Program-made: the position numbers and the translations under genes | The notes under the pieces: model-generated | Database searches by the model: none | The model's input: the letters and a program-made list of their open reading frames with translations, nothing else | Told to the model about the DNA's origin: nothing | In this document: positions 7,920-16,585 of the stretch, piece after piece | Position numbering within the stretch: position 1 is the first letter of the stretch | Layout of the letters: each line of letters starts with the position of its first letter | Source of the DNA: Candidatus Moraniibacteriota bacterium | GTDB lineage: Bacteria; Patescibacteriota; Minisyncoccia; Moranbacterales; UBA1568 | Direction: 5' to 3' | NCBI GenBank assembly: GCA_008012175.1 | Contig: SSEF01000009.1 | Location: 1 to 36,892 of the forward strand | Length of the DNA: 36,892 nt

Positions 7920-8732
7920 TCACCAGACCCAGCGCAGCGTGACAAAAAAATATCCGGCTGCGAGAAGCGCAAAAGATGCAAGGAAAAATCTTCGGCCACG
8001 GGTTCGAAGGACCAGATCGGTTGAGATTTCTTTAGAGACGATTCCGATATTCTTGAAGAGAAAGAGCGTTTCATACAGCCGAACAAGCACCACCCATCCG
8101 AGGAACAGGCCGACATAGAGGCCCAGCCCGGGCATCCATGGATTGGCAAGCTCGAGTGTCGGGGCAGCCGGCGCCTTGGTCAGCCACTTCACCCAGCCAG
8201 CCCACTTCATGTCGAAAACGTGGATCACAGCGAGGAGAATAACGAGGCGCATCCCCCAGCGTTGCAGGAACCACCAGCGCGCTGGACCAAGCAGGCCGAT
8301 GATCTTTTGAAACGATATGACGAAGAGAAATACGAGGAGGACGATCCCGACCAGGCCAGCAGCAAATTCCGCCTCAGCGAATGAATACCATTCGGCTGGA
8401 AATTTCTTCGGGAGAGCAGCATACGAGATGATCGCGTGCGCCGCGATGAAAAACGCGCCGACGATGCCGAGCTCTTTCCGGAGCCCGAGCCATTTATCGA
8501 ATCGGTCGAAGTAACGCGTGATCGGCCCGACGAGGAACGTCAGCGCGAGCATCACCATACCGACGCCAGCGAGCGCCTTGTTCGGGACGTAGAGCATGTC
8601 GGCAGTCGGTGGCGCATCGAAATAGTAGCCGCGCCGCACCAAGAGGTATGAACTGAAGAGCACGAAGAGAATGAGCGCTACGAACAGGGTGATGAAATAA
8701 TCCCGTCCACTGAATGGCTTATGCCCTTCCAT
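7920..8732 (-). CDS. Ferric-reductase-like (MsrQ-type) transmembrane protein
   Basis: Multi-TM; KELGIVGAFFIAAHAIISY and RLVILLAVIHVFDMKW helices resemble ferric reductase-like domain. Confidence 0.7.
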   Translation of the reverse strand: MEGHKPFSGRDYFITLFVALILFVLFSSYLLVRRGYYFDAPPTADMLYVPNKALAGVGMVMLALTFLVGPITRYFDRFDKWLGLRKELGIVGAFFIAAHAIISYAALPKKFPAEWYSFAEAEFAAGLVGIVLLVFLFVISFQKIIGLLGPARWWFLQRWGMRLVILLAVIHVFDMKWAGWVKWLTKAPAAPTLELANPWMPGLGLYVGLFLGWVVLVRLYETLFLFKNIGIVSKEISTDLVLRTRGRRFFLASFALLAAGYFFVTLRWVW

Positions 8733-8782
8733 ACGCTTGTATTATATATCTCATTGAATACTGACAGTATACCAGACCTAAC

Positions 8783-9487
8783 TCATCCGCGGACATTAAC
8801 CTGCCGTTCCGGCGTCTGGAACCGTTTCGCCAATCCGGCCATCTCATCCATGCTGAACCCATGGCATTGTGCGAAAGCCGGATCGAGCGTCTGAGCCGGA
8901 CGGAAAGCTTGAAAGTACAGTCGGCAAACGCCCTCAAGCAGTCGCGAAAGCTCAGCGAGTACCGGTTCAGTATGATGTTCGCGGATGAGCGTCGTCCGGA
9001 ATTCATGTTCGATGTTGCTTCCGCTGATGAGGCTGATGCTCCGCTTGATATGCTCCGGCCTCACTCCCGGACCAGCGAGCTCTCGGTACCGTTCCAGCGA
9101 GGTCTTCACGTCCATAGCGATATAATCGACAAGTCGCCCGGCGATGAGCTGTTCGATCATGTCCGGATTATTGCCATTCGTATCGAGCTTCACCGAAAAC
9201 CCGAGCATCCTTATCTGATCGAGGAAATCCGGCAAGTCCCGCCAGGCCGTTGGTTCACCGCCTGAGACCACGACCCCGTCGAGGAGCCCCTGGCGCTTCT
9301 CGAGGAACCGGAAAAAATGCTCGGCCGAAATGAAGCTTTCCGAGATGGCGCATAGCCGCTCCGGCAGGACGAACTCCGGATTATGGCAGAACCCGCAGCG
9401 AAGGTCACAGCCTGGCGTGAACGCGATGCAGGCGACTTTTCCAGGAAAGTCGAGTAGGGTAAAGCGCTGGATCGCCGAGAGCTTCAT
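8783..9487 (-). CDS. nrdG: Anaerobic ribonucleotide reductase activating protein (radical SAM)
   Basis: FTPGCDLRCGFCHNPEFV radical-SAM CxxxCxxC (CDLRCGFC), VVSGGEPT motif; adjacent to nrdD. Confidence 0.92.
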   Translation of the reverse strand: MKLSAIQRFTLLDFPGKVACIAFTPGCDLRCGFCHNPEFVLPERLCAISESFISAEHFFRFLEKRQGLLDGVVVSGGEPTAWRDLPDFLDQIRMLGFSVKLDTNGNNPDMIEQLIAGRLVDYIAMDVKTSLERYRELAGPGVRPEHIKRSISLISGSNIEHEFRTTLIREHHTEPVLAELSRLLEGVCRLYFQAFRPAQTLDPAFAQCHGFSMDEMAGLAKRFQTPERQVNVRG

Positions 9488-9702
9488 GCCTGTGCAACTA
9501 CCGGATTGTCAGCCATGAAGCGATGATTGTCCGCAACGCACTCTTCGAAATGCTTCCTCGAATAATGCTCGGCCTTTTTCCCGATATTGAAATGTGAAAC
9601 CGGACGATGATACCCCATGACGCGGGTCCAGACTTCGCAACGGGTGCGCTGCCCGTTTACTCTCGATTCTACAACCTCCGCCCCAACCAGCTTCTTGTTC
9701 AT
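9484..9702 (-). CDS. Separate glycyl-radical C-terminal segment of class III RNR (NrdD-like)
   Basis: RTRCEVWTRVMGYHRPVSHFNIGKKAEHYSRKHF resembles the NrdD C-terminal RVxGY...NxGK glycyl-radical region; ATGA overlap with nrdG. Confidence 0.8.
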   Translation of the reverse strand: MNKKLVGAEVVESRVNGQRTRCEVWTRVMGYHRPVSHFNIGKKAEHYSRKHFEECVADNHRFMADNPVVAQA

Positions 9703-9730
9703 AGCTTTTTCTTTACTGAGTTACTTTTGG

Positions 9731-11848
9731 CTATTTAACCGCATCTTGACTCATATAGGCTTGGCGTAGCGCCGCATCGTATCGCGACCCCTCCTCTATC
9801 CCGAGTGCTGCATCGCATTTCGGACAGAAGTCATGCTCCCCGTTGAGATAGCCATGCATCGGACAGATAGAAAATGTCGGCGTGATAGTGATGTACGGCA
9901 GGCGGAACCGGGAAAGGATGTTCCGGACCAGGCTGCGGCAGGCTTCTCCCGAGCTCACCCGCTCGTTCATATAGCAATGGAGTACCGTGCCACCGGTGTA
10001 CTTCGTCTGAAGCGTATCCTGGAGCTCGAGTGCCTCGAAGACGTCGTCCGTGTAGCCGACAGGGAGCTGGGACGAATTCGTATAGTACGGTGCCTCGGCG
10101 GTACCGGCTTGGAGAATATCAGGAAACCGCTTGCGATCTTCCTTTGCGAAGCGATATGTCGTCCCCTCGGCCGGAGTTGCCTCGAGATTGTAATAATTCC
10201 CCGTTTCCTCCTGATAGTCTTTGATCTTCTCGCGCATGAAGTCGAGCACCTCGATCGCAAAGGCCTGCCCCACTGGCGTCGTGATATTCTCGGCATCCCG
10301 GGTGAAGTTGCGGATCGCCTCATTCAGGCCGTTGATGCCGATCGTTGAGAAGTGATTCTTCAGATATCCGAGGTAGCGCTTCGTGTAGGGAAACAGCCCC
10401 CTGTCGATCCACTTCTGGATTTCGGCGCGCTTGATCTCGAGCGACTCTCTCGCGAGCTCCATCAGATGCGCGATGCGTCCCAGGAACGCCTCTTTGTCCC
10501 CAGCCGAAAGATAGCCGATGCGCGCTGCATTGATAGTCACCACCCCGATCGATCCCGTCATCTCGGCCGAACCAAAGAGACCACCGCCACGCTTCCGGAG
10601 CTCGCGGAGGTCGAGTTGAAGCCGGCAGCACATCGAACGCACGTCGCCGGGGTTGAGATCAGAATTCACGAAGTTCTGGAAATACGGCGTGCCGTACTTG
10701 GCCGTCATCTCGAAGAGCGGCAGGTTCTTTTCATCGCGCCAGTCGAAATCCTTGGTGATATTGTAGGTCGGAATGGGAAAGGTGAATGTCCGACCCTTAG
10801 CATCCCCTTTCGACATGACAGCGATGAACGCCCGATTGATGACATCCATCTCCGACTGGAGCTCGCCGAAAGTATACGCGAACGGTGCACCGCCAAGCCG
10901 GAGCCGCTTCTCGCGCATGTCAGCCGGACAGTCCCAGTCAAGCGTGATGTTCGTAAACGGCGTTTGTGTCCCCCAGCGCGACGGAATATTCAAGTTGAAG
11001 ACGAAGGACTGGATGTTCTGATAGACGTACTCATAGACCTTATCTGCGATGTACCGTTCACTGTCCTCATCGGAAGCAAAACTCATGCCATATCCTTCAA
11101 GATCCGCCCTGAGCTCCAGCTCGTATTTCTTCACGAACGGGGCAAGGTACGTATCGAAACTTGAAAAGGCCTGAGCGCCCGCCCACTCATTCTGGAGCGT
11201 CCCGAGAAAATTCACCATCTGCGCGACCGCGGATGAGAGATGCTTGGGCGGCCCAGACTCGATCTTGTTCGGTACCCCATTGAAACCTTCTTCGAGGAGC
11301 ACGCGCAGGCTCCAGCCAGCGCAGTAGCCGGAAAACATGTCGAGGTCGTGGATATGGTAATCGCCGTTCCGATGCGCATCGCCGACCGCCTTCGGATAGA
11401 TATGTGAGAGCCAGTAGTTTGCGATGACACTCCCTGCTGTATTCAGGATCATGCCGCCAAGCGAATAGCCCTGATTCGAGTTGGCATTCACCCGCCAGTC
11501 GAGCTTTTCGAGGTACTCTGAGACGGTCTTCTCGACCTGAACGACGACATTCCTCTCCTCACGCACCTCCCGCCGGCGTTCGCGGTACAAGATATATGCT
11601 TTGGCAACATCGGCATAATCATAGCGGATCAGGATCTCCTCAACGATATCCTGGATATCCTCAACGCCCGGTATCCGTTCGCCGAAACGCTCCTCGGAAA
11701 GCGCGACTACATCTAGGGCGAGCACCCGTGCACGTTCGAGATCATCGGTCCGGGTCGCGGCGAGCGCCTTCCGGATCGCTTCCTCGATCTTTTTCGCTTC
11801 GAAATCGACGATTGCCCCATTCCGCTTTTGGATCTTGTAGAGTGGCAT
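9731..11848 (-). CDS. nrdD: Anaerobic (class III) ribonucleoside-triphosphate reductase large chain
   Basis: N-terminal ATP-cone (MPLYKIQKRNGAIVDFEAKKIEEAIRKA), catalytic core, C-terminal zinc motifs CPMHG/CPKC; start at 11848 preferred over ORF start 11962. Confidence 0.95.
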   Translation of the reverse strand: MPLYKIQKRNGAIVDFEAKKIEEAIRKALAATRTDDLERARVLALDVVALSEERFGERIPGVEDIQDIVEEILIRYDYADVAKAYILYRERRREVREERNVVVQVEKTVSEYLEKLDWRVNANSNQGYSLGGMILNTAGSVIANYWLSHIYPKAVGDAHRNGDYHIHDLDMFSGYCAGWSLRVLLEEGFNGVPNKIESGPPKHLSSAVAQMVNFLGTLQNEWAGAQAFSSFDTYLAPFVKKYELELRADLEGYGMSFASDEDSERYIADKVYEYVYQNIQSFVFNLNIPSRWGTQTPFTNITLDWDCPADMREKRLRLGGAPFAYTFGELQSEMDVINRAFIAVMSKGDAKGRTFTFPIPTYNITKDFDWRDEKNLPLFEMTAKYGTPYFQNFVNSDLNPGDVRSMCCRLQLDLRELRKRGGGLFGSAEMTGSIGVVTINAARIGYLSAGDKEAFLGRIAHLMELARESLEIKRAEIQKWIDRGLFPYTKRYLGYLKNHFSTIGINGLNEAIRNFTRDAENITTPVGQAFAIEVLDFMREKIKDYQEETGNYYNLEATPAEGTTYRFAKEDRKRFPDILQAGTAEAPYYTNSSQLPVGYTDDVFEALELQDTLQTKYTGGTVLHCYMNERVSSGEACRSLVRNILSRFRLPYITITPTFSICPMHGYLNGEHDFCPKCDAALGIEEGSRYDAALRQAYMSQDAVK

Positions 11849-11930
11849 ATATTTTATGCTCGAAGTAGCTTTGAATGAGACAAAGCTTTTGCAATTTAGT
11901 GGCCCACATACCTCTAAACACTCTGGTACG

Positions 11931-11952
11931 AAAAAAGGTGTCATCCGACACC
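11931..11952 (-). terminator. Intrinsic terminator downstream of the PAS-sigma gene
   Basis: Minus strand: ggtgtc-ggat-gacacc followed by tttttt. Confidence 0.75.
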
Positions 11953-11985
11953 AAATGCTCAACCAGTTGTAGTTTTGGTTTCCCC

Positions 11986-13041
11986 CTAGCTACCAGAGAG
12001 GAGTGGGCGGAGTTTTTTCCGGGCGCGAGAGAGAAGGAGCTTAGCTGCGTTTTCAGAACATTCAAACCGAACGCTCATCTCCCGGACCGAGTAGCCCTCG
12101 CGATAGTAGGCAGAGAGGGCGAGACGCTCGCGTACGGTGAGCTCGGGCATCTCCCAAATCCAGTTACTTAGCTCGGGCGCAGGCATCACTGAAGGCGCTT
12201 CGGTCAAAGAAAGATCGACCATTGGCTGACGACGGAATGAGTTTAGAAGGATGCTGTGAGCGATACGGAGGAGGTATGTACCATAAGCTGCATTGCGCGT
12301 CTCATAGCCGTCCAAACGCTCGAAGGCGCGGATGAAGGTATCCTGTGCGAGATCGAACGCTTGATCACGCTGCCCAGGCAAGTGGCGCATGAAATAGCGT
12401 TCGATGGTTTCAAAATATTTCTCGTAGATCGCCTGATAGGCCTGAGGATCCGCCTTGGCTGCCGCGATGAGCGCCCGATCATCAAAGCGGCGCTGAAACC
12501 GATCGCGAAGCACCCCTGACCAATGCCGCAGGGTCCAGTCAGAAAAAAATCCGCCAGTGTCTCGCTCTGCCCCCTGAGAAAGTTCACCTGGAAACCATTC
12601 CGAGAGCCACGATACGACAGGGGCGGCGGCGATCGACGGGCTTTTGAATACCGCTCGCCACTCTCTCACGAATCGATCAGCATCTTCGATCGCTGCCGGA
12701 CGAAGGGCGAGGTACTGGACCGAGCCATCCGAGCCCTCGAGTGGACAAACCGTCAAGAGTTCGGCGTACTCACGTCCCGCCTTTGAGCGGTTAGTCACCG
12801 ACCCGACAAAGCTAGACCGTTTGTCTCGGATAGTACGCCACATCTCATCATAGAACGAGCGTGGCATCCGCCCACCCCAGAGCCTGCCCGGTTTCGCACC
12901 AAGGATCTCGGCGACAGAAAACCCGGTCCGGAAAGCAATGCCCTCATTGGCATAGGTCGCTACCCCGAGAGCGTTCGTCAGAAGAATATTTCCCAGCAGT
13001 CGGCCTGTCTGGACAGGGCGACCCGATTCCATCTGTGTCAT
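11986..13041 (-). CDS. PAS domain-ECF sigma-70 family RNA polymerase sigma factor fusion
   Basis: N-terminal PAS-like domain (NILLTNALGVATYANEGIAFRTGFSVAEILGAKPGRLWGGRMP...), C-terminal sigma2 (DQAFDLAQDTFIRAFERLDGY) and sigma4 HTH (YREGYSVREMSVRFECSENAAKLLLSRARKKL). Confidence 0.88.
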   Translation of the reverse strand: MTQMESGRPVQTGRLLGNILLTNALGVATYANEGIAFRTGFSVAEILGAKPGRLWGGRMPRSFYDEMWRTIRDKRSSFVGSVTNRSKAGREYAELLTVCPLEGSDGSVQYLALRPAAIEDADRFVREWRAVFKSPSIAAAPVVSWLSEWFPGELSQGAERDTGGFFSDWTLRHWSGVLRDRFQRRFDDRALIAAAKADPQAYQAIYEKYFETIERYFMRHLPGQRDQAFDLAQDTFIRAFERLDGYETRNAAYGTYLLRIAHSILLNSFRRQPMVDLSLTEAPSVMPAPELSNWIWEMPELTVRERLALSAYYREGYSVREMSVRFECSENAAKLLLSRARKKLRPLLSGS

Positions 13042-13050
13042 ATCCGGCGA

Positions 13051-13079
13051 TTCGCAATTGCTATTTCAGACTGTATAAT
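13051..13079 (+). promoter_or_regulatory. Sigma-70-type promoter of the 2-hydroxyacid dehydrogenase gene
   Basis: TTCGCA - 17 nt - TATAAT, 30 bp upstream of ATG 13109. Confidence 0.55.
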
Positions 13080-13108
13080 AGCATTGTTAATATATCAGGC
13101 GAACTGTT

Positions 13109-14110
13109 ATGCGCATCGCATTTTTTGAAATTCAGGACTGGGAGCGGCCGCTCCTTGAGGAGGCATTCAAGGAGCACGAACTCTTCTTCTCCGACCAGCC
13201 GCTTCAGGATTCCGATCTTTCAGAAATCAAGGACTTTGAAGCGCTCTCTGTCTTCATCTACAGCCGAGTCGGCAAGGAAATTATCGATACCATGCCGAAC
13301 CTCCGGCTCATCGCGACCCGGTCGACCGGCTACGACCATATCGATCTCGTTGCCGCAAAAACGAAGGGCGTCATCGTCTCGAACGTCCCGACTTATGGCG
13401 AGCACACCGTCGCGGAGCATACGTTTGCGCTCATCCTGGCTCTCTCGCGCAATGTCCATAAATCCCATGTCCGGCGGTTGAAGAATGACTTCTCAATCGA
13501 GGGATTGAAAGGCTTCGACCTCAAGGGTAAGACTATCGGCGTTATCGGTGCCGGCAAGATCGGCCTCCACGTCATCCGGATTGCCCGCGGCTTCGGAATG
13601 CACGTCCTCGCCTACGATGCCTTCCAGAACGGCTTCCTCTCGGACGTCCTCGATTTTGACTATGTCCCGCTCGACCGACTCCTTGCTGAATCCGATATCA
13701 TCTCGCTCCATACTCCATACAATGAAAAGACGCATCATCTCATCAACGAGCATTCGATCGCGAAAATCAAGCGAGGGAGTCTACTCGTGAATACGGCCCG
13801 CGGCGAACTTGTCGACAATGACGCGCTCATCCAAGCGCTCGATCAGGGCATCCTCGCTGGCGCCGGACTCGATGTGATCGAAGGCGAACAGCTCATCAAA
13901 GAGGAAAAAGAGCTCCTCTCCGGCACCAAGGTGAGCAGCGATCTCTCAGAACTCGTAAATGATCACAATCTCCTTCGCCGCGACAATGTCGTCTACACTC
14001 CACATATCGCCTTCTACTCCGAAGAAGCACTCCACCGCATCCTCCGAACCACGATCGAGAATATCACCTGCTTCACCGAAGGCGCCTGCCAGAACACTGT
14101 CGGGAACTAG
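13109..14110 (+). CDS. D-isomer-specific 2-hydroxyacid dehydrogenase (D-lactate dehydrogenase-like)
   Basis: GKTIGVIGAGKIGLHVIRIARGFGM Rossmann motif; VNTARGELVD; PHIAFYSEEAL. Confidence 0.92.
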   Translation: MRIAFFEIQDWERPLLEEAFKEHELFFSDQPLQDSDLSEIKDFEALSVFIYSRVGKEIIDTMPNLRLIATRSTGYDHIDLVAAKTKGVIVSNVPTYGEHTVAEHTFALILALSRNVHKSHVRRLKNDFSIEGLKGFDLKGKTIGVIGAGKIGLHVIRIARGFGMHVLAYDAFQNGFLSDVLDFDYVPLDRLLAESDIISLHTPYNEKTHHLINEHSIAKIKRGSLLVNTARGELVDNDALIQALDQGILAGAGLDVIEGEQLIKEEKELLSGTKVSSDLSELVNDHNLLRRDNVVYTPHIAFYSEEALHRILRTTIENITCFTEGACQNTVGN

Positions 14111-14574
14111 TCTCCAAGCGTGGCAATCAGCATGAACTCAGCCTCCGTTACCGGCGTGATCGACAGCCGATTCCCTGGACGGAGAATAATGAGGTTCTTC
14201 AGGTCTTTTATCTCCCGCAGCTGAGGCAGAGTGATAGTGTTTCGGAATTTCCTCTTGAATTTCACATCGATGAGCATCCAGCGCGGATTTTCTTTCGTCG
14301 CCCTCGGATCGTAGTACGAGCCCTTTTTCTCGAATTGCGTCGCGTCTGGGTAGGATGTCCCGGCAACTTCAGCAATCCCAGCCACCCCGGGAACGGGACA
14401 GCTGGAATGATAAAAAAGCACGGTGTCCCCGGAGTGCATCTCGTCTCGCATGAAATTCCGCGCCTGGTAATTCCGCACGCCATACCACGGCACCCGTTTG
14501 TCGCGCCGCAAATCATCGATCGAATATTCGCTCGGCTCGCTTTTCATGAGCCAGTAGCGCTTTAACCGCTTCAT
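14107..14574 (-). CDS. EVE domain-containing protein
   Basis: YWLMKSEPSEYSIDDL... WYGVRNYQARNFMRDEMHSGDTVLFYHSS...GVAGIAEV...YPD. Confidence 0.92.
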   Translation of the reverse strand: MKRLKRYWLMKSEPSEYSIDDLRRDKRVPWYGVRNYQARNFMRDEMHSGDTVLFYHSSCPVPGVAGIAEVAGTSYPDATQFEKKGSYYDPRATKENPRWMLIDVKFKRKFRNTITLPQLREIKDLKNLIILRPGNRLSITPVTEAEFMLIATLGD

Positions 14575-14587
14575 GACTGGAGTATAT

Positions 14588-14626
14588 CAAAAAAATCGAG
14601 CCCGGATCTCTTGTGAGTACCCGGGC
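14588..14626 (-). terminator. Putative intrinsic terminator downstream of the 224-aa ORF
   Basis: Minus strand gcccgg-15 nt-ccgggc followed by tcgattttttt. Confidence 0.5.
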
Positions 14627-14657
14627 CCAGATGCGTCGACGCATGAGTCGGCGTGCT

Positions 14658-15332
14658 TCAATAATTGACGAGCTGATCGAAAATTTCCTGACTACGATGC
14701 TCGATAAGCCATTTCTCCACCTCCTCGGTACCGACAGCCAGGCAGGTTTTCGTTGCCCAATCATGCAGCCCTCCTCGGAGTCGAAAAAGGTGATCGCCGA
14801 TGCAGTTGATATTCAGTGGGGCAGAATTTTTGGTGCTGATCGCTTCGGGCTCCGACATCCTCATCCAGCCTAATCGGCTGCTCGGCTCCGTAAAACCGAA
14901 CGAGGGCTGATTGGCGCCATTCGGATAGAACGGATGCAATGCCTGCTGCCACACCACAGGAATGAGATATGCCGTCGATGGGGCAAACCGGATCTTCATG
15001 CGGCCGCAGCCGGTTTCCGATCTCGACAAATGTTCCCTGATGATCTTTGGGGGGCGCGAGATTCGTGCTGCATGCGTCCAATAGACTGTCTCGGATATCA
15101 TTTCAGACCCGTGAGCGAAGCTATGTGCCCCGCTCGGAACCCTGGCGAGGAACTCATGGCACATCAAGACGAGCTCACCTCCAAATGGAACTATTGCCTC
15201 CAGAATCTTATCGGCCAGCCGGTTCTTGAAAACCCTGGACAACTCGCATCGATCATCTTCTTGAGCAGATCGTGCACCTTCCCATTCAGTAACCAACATC
15301 CGTATAGACAGATGATGAGAGTCTATCAACAT
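14658..15332 (-). CDS. Hypothetical protein (224 aa)
   Basis: Long ORF filling the intergenic gap, terminator-like hairpin downstream; no family recognised. Confidence 0.55.
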   Translation of the reverse strand: MLIDSHHLSIRMLVTEWEGARSAQEDDRCELSRVFKNRLADKILEAIVPFGGELVLMCHEFLARVPSGAHSFAHGSEMISETVYWTHAARISRPPKIIREHLSRSETGCGRMKIRFAPSTAYLIPVVWQQALHPFYPNGANQPSFGFTEPSSRLGWMRMSEPEAISTKNSAPLNINCIGDHLFRLRGGLHDWATKTCLAVGTEEVEKWLIEHRSQEIFDQLVNY

Positions 15333-15440
15333 GTCCGCTCCTCAATTTGTCAATGTTCGTTTCGCCGGACCATCCAGCCAAACCTGGTCCCACCCTATCG
15401 GGAATGAATCCCGTAGTCAAGTTCTGTTACCAATGGAAAT

Positions 15441-15469
15441 TTGCTGGAAATCTTCCCCTCGTCTAGAAT
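15441..15469 (+). promoter_or_regulatory. Sigma-70-type promoter of dprA-topA
   Basis: TTGCTG - 17 nt - TAGAAT, 16 bp upstream of ATG 15485. Confidence 0.55.
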
Positions 15470-15484
15470 AGGCTTCATTTACAT

Positions 15485-16576
15485 ATGGATGAATCTCTCG
15501 CCTTCCATCTCCTGAACCGACTCCCAGGTGTCGGGGCCAAAACCATCCGGTCGCTGACCGGACACTTCGGCAGTGCCTGGGCTGCCTGGGAAGCACCTGA
15601 AAGCGCCTGGGTAGCTCTCGGCCAGCCCCGGCTCAGCGGAATTGCTCGAGAACGAAGAAGCCTCGATCCGGTCGCTGAAGAAGCAAGCCTTGCCGAAAAA
15701 AACATTTCTATCATCCCCTTCTCTGACGCTGCCTTTCCCGCGCTCCTCGCCGAGATTCCTGATGCTCCAGCCCTCCTCTATGTCCGCGGAGCATTCCGAA
15801 CATGGAATGAGCGACCCCTCATCGCTATCGTCGGCTCACGGAAATCCACCCCTTACGGAAAGCAGGTCGCGAGCGAGCTTGCCCGATCGCTCGCCGAAGC
15901 CGGCTATGCGATCGTCTCCGGACTTGCCTTCGGGATAGATGCTATCGCCCATGAAGCGGCACTCGAAGCTCATGGAACGACAGTTGCCGTTCTCGGAAGC
16001 GGGATCGACGATCTATCGATCTCGCCCCAGACGCACCTTGCACTCGCGAACGATATCGCCCGAGAAGGAGTCATCATCTCCGAACTCGCACCGGGGACAT
16101 CAGCTTCCATCGGTACCTTCCCAGCAAGGAACCGCATCATGGCTGGCATGTGCCAAGGCGTGGTCGTCGTTGAGGCAGCCGAGGAATCCGGCAGCCTCAT
16201 CACCGCTCGGCTCGCACTTGATTACAACCGTACCGTGTTCGCTGTCCCTGGCTCCATCTTTTCACCTGCCTCAGTCGGCACTCATGCTCTCTTAAAGGAG
16301 GGGGCGCGGCTCGTCACGAGCATGACAGACGTTCTGGAAGAGCTCGGTGCTGGCTCAGCTACGAAAAACGAGAATGCGATGGGAGGCATGCCGAATGACC
16401 TCGATCCAGACGAGCAATCGGTCTACCAAGTGCTCTCTCGTGAAGGACTTCACGTTGACAAGCTCGCGGCGCTCGTTAGACTGGAGACGACCCATGTGAA
16501 CATGGCTCTGACGAGGCTTGAGCTCCGCGGCCTTGCAAAGAATATTGGGAACATGCATTATATTCGCGGACGCTAA
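15485..16576 (+). CDS. dprA: DNA-processing protein DprA
   Basis: HhH-like N-terminus; AIVGSRKSTPYGKQVASELARSLAEAGYAIVSGLAFGIDAIAHEAALE Rossmann-like DprA core; C-terminal winged helix. Confidence 0.95.
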   Translation: MDESLAFHLLNRLPGVGAKTIRSLTGHFGSAWAAWEAPESAWVALGQPRLSGIARERRSLDPVAEEASLAEKNISIIPFSDAAFPALLAEIPDAPALLYVRGAFRTWNERPLIAIVGSRKSTPYGKQVASELARSLAEAGYAIVSGLAFGIDAIAHEAALEAHGTTVAVLGSGIDDLSISPQTHLALANDIAREGVIISELAPGTSASIGTFPARNRIMAGMCQGVVVVEAAEESGSLITARLALDYNRTVFAVPGSIFSPASVGTHALLKEGARLVTSMTDVLEELGAGSATKNENAMGGMPNDLDPDEQSVYQVLSREGLHVDKLAALVRLETTHVNMALTRLELRGLAKNIGNMHYIRGR

Positions 16577-16585
16577 CATCCTTCC

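Noticed and set aside
7687-7923. 78-aa minus-strand ORF
   Set aside because: Its start overlaps the terminator hairpin and the homopolymer A-tract; the plus-strand 47-aa ORF is the better candidate.
10352-11164. 270-aa plus-strand ORF
   Set aside because: Antisense to nrdD; shadow ORF of a GC-biased gene.
14631-14644. Perfect 14-bp palindrome atgcgtcgacgcat
   Set aside because: Single occurrence seen and next to a terminator-like hairpin; no support for a specific binding site.
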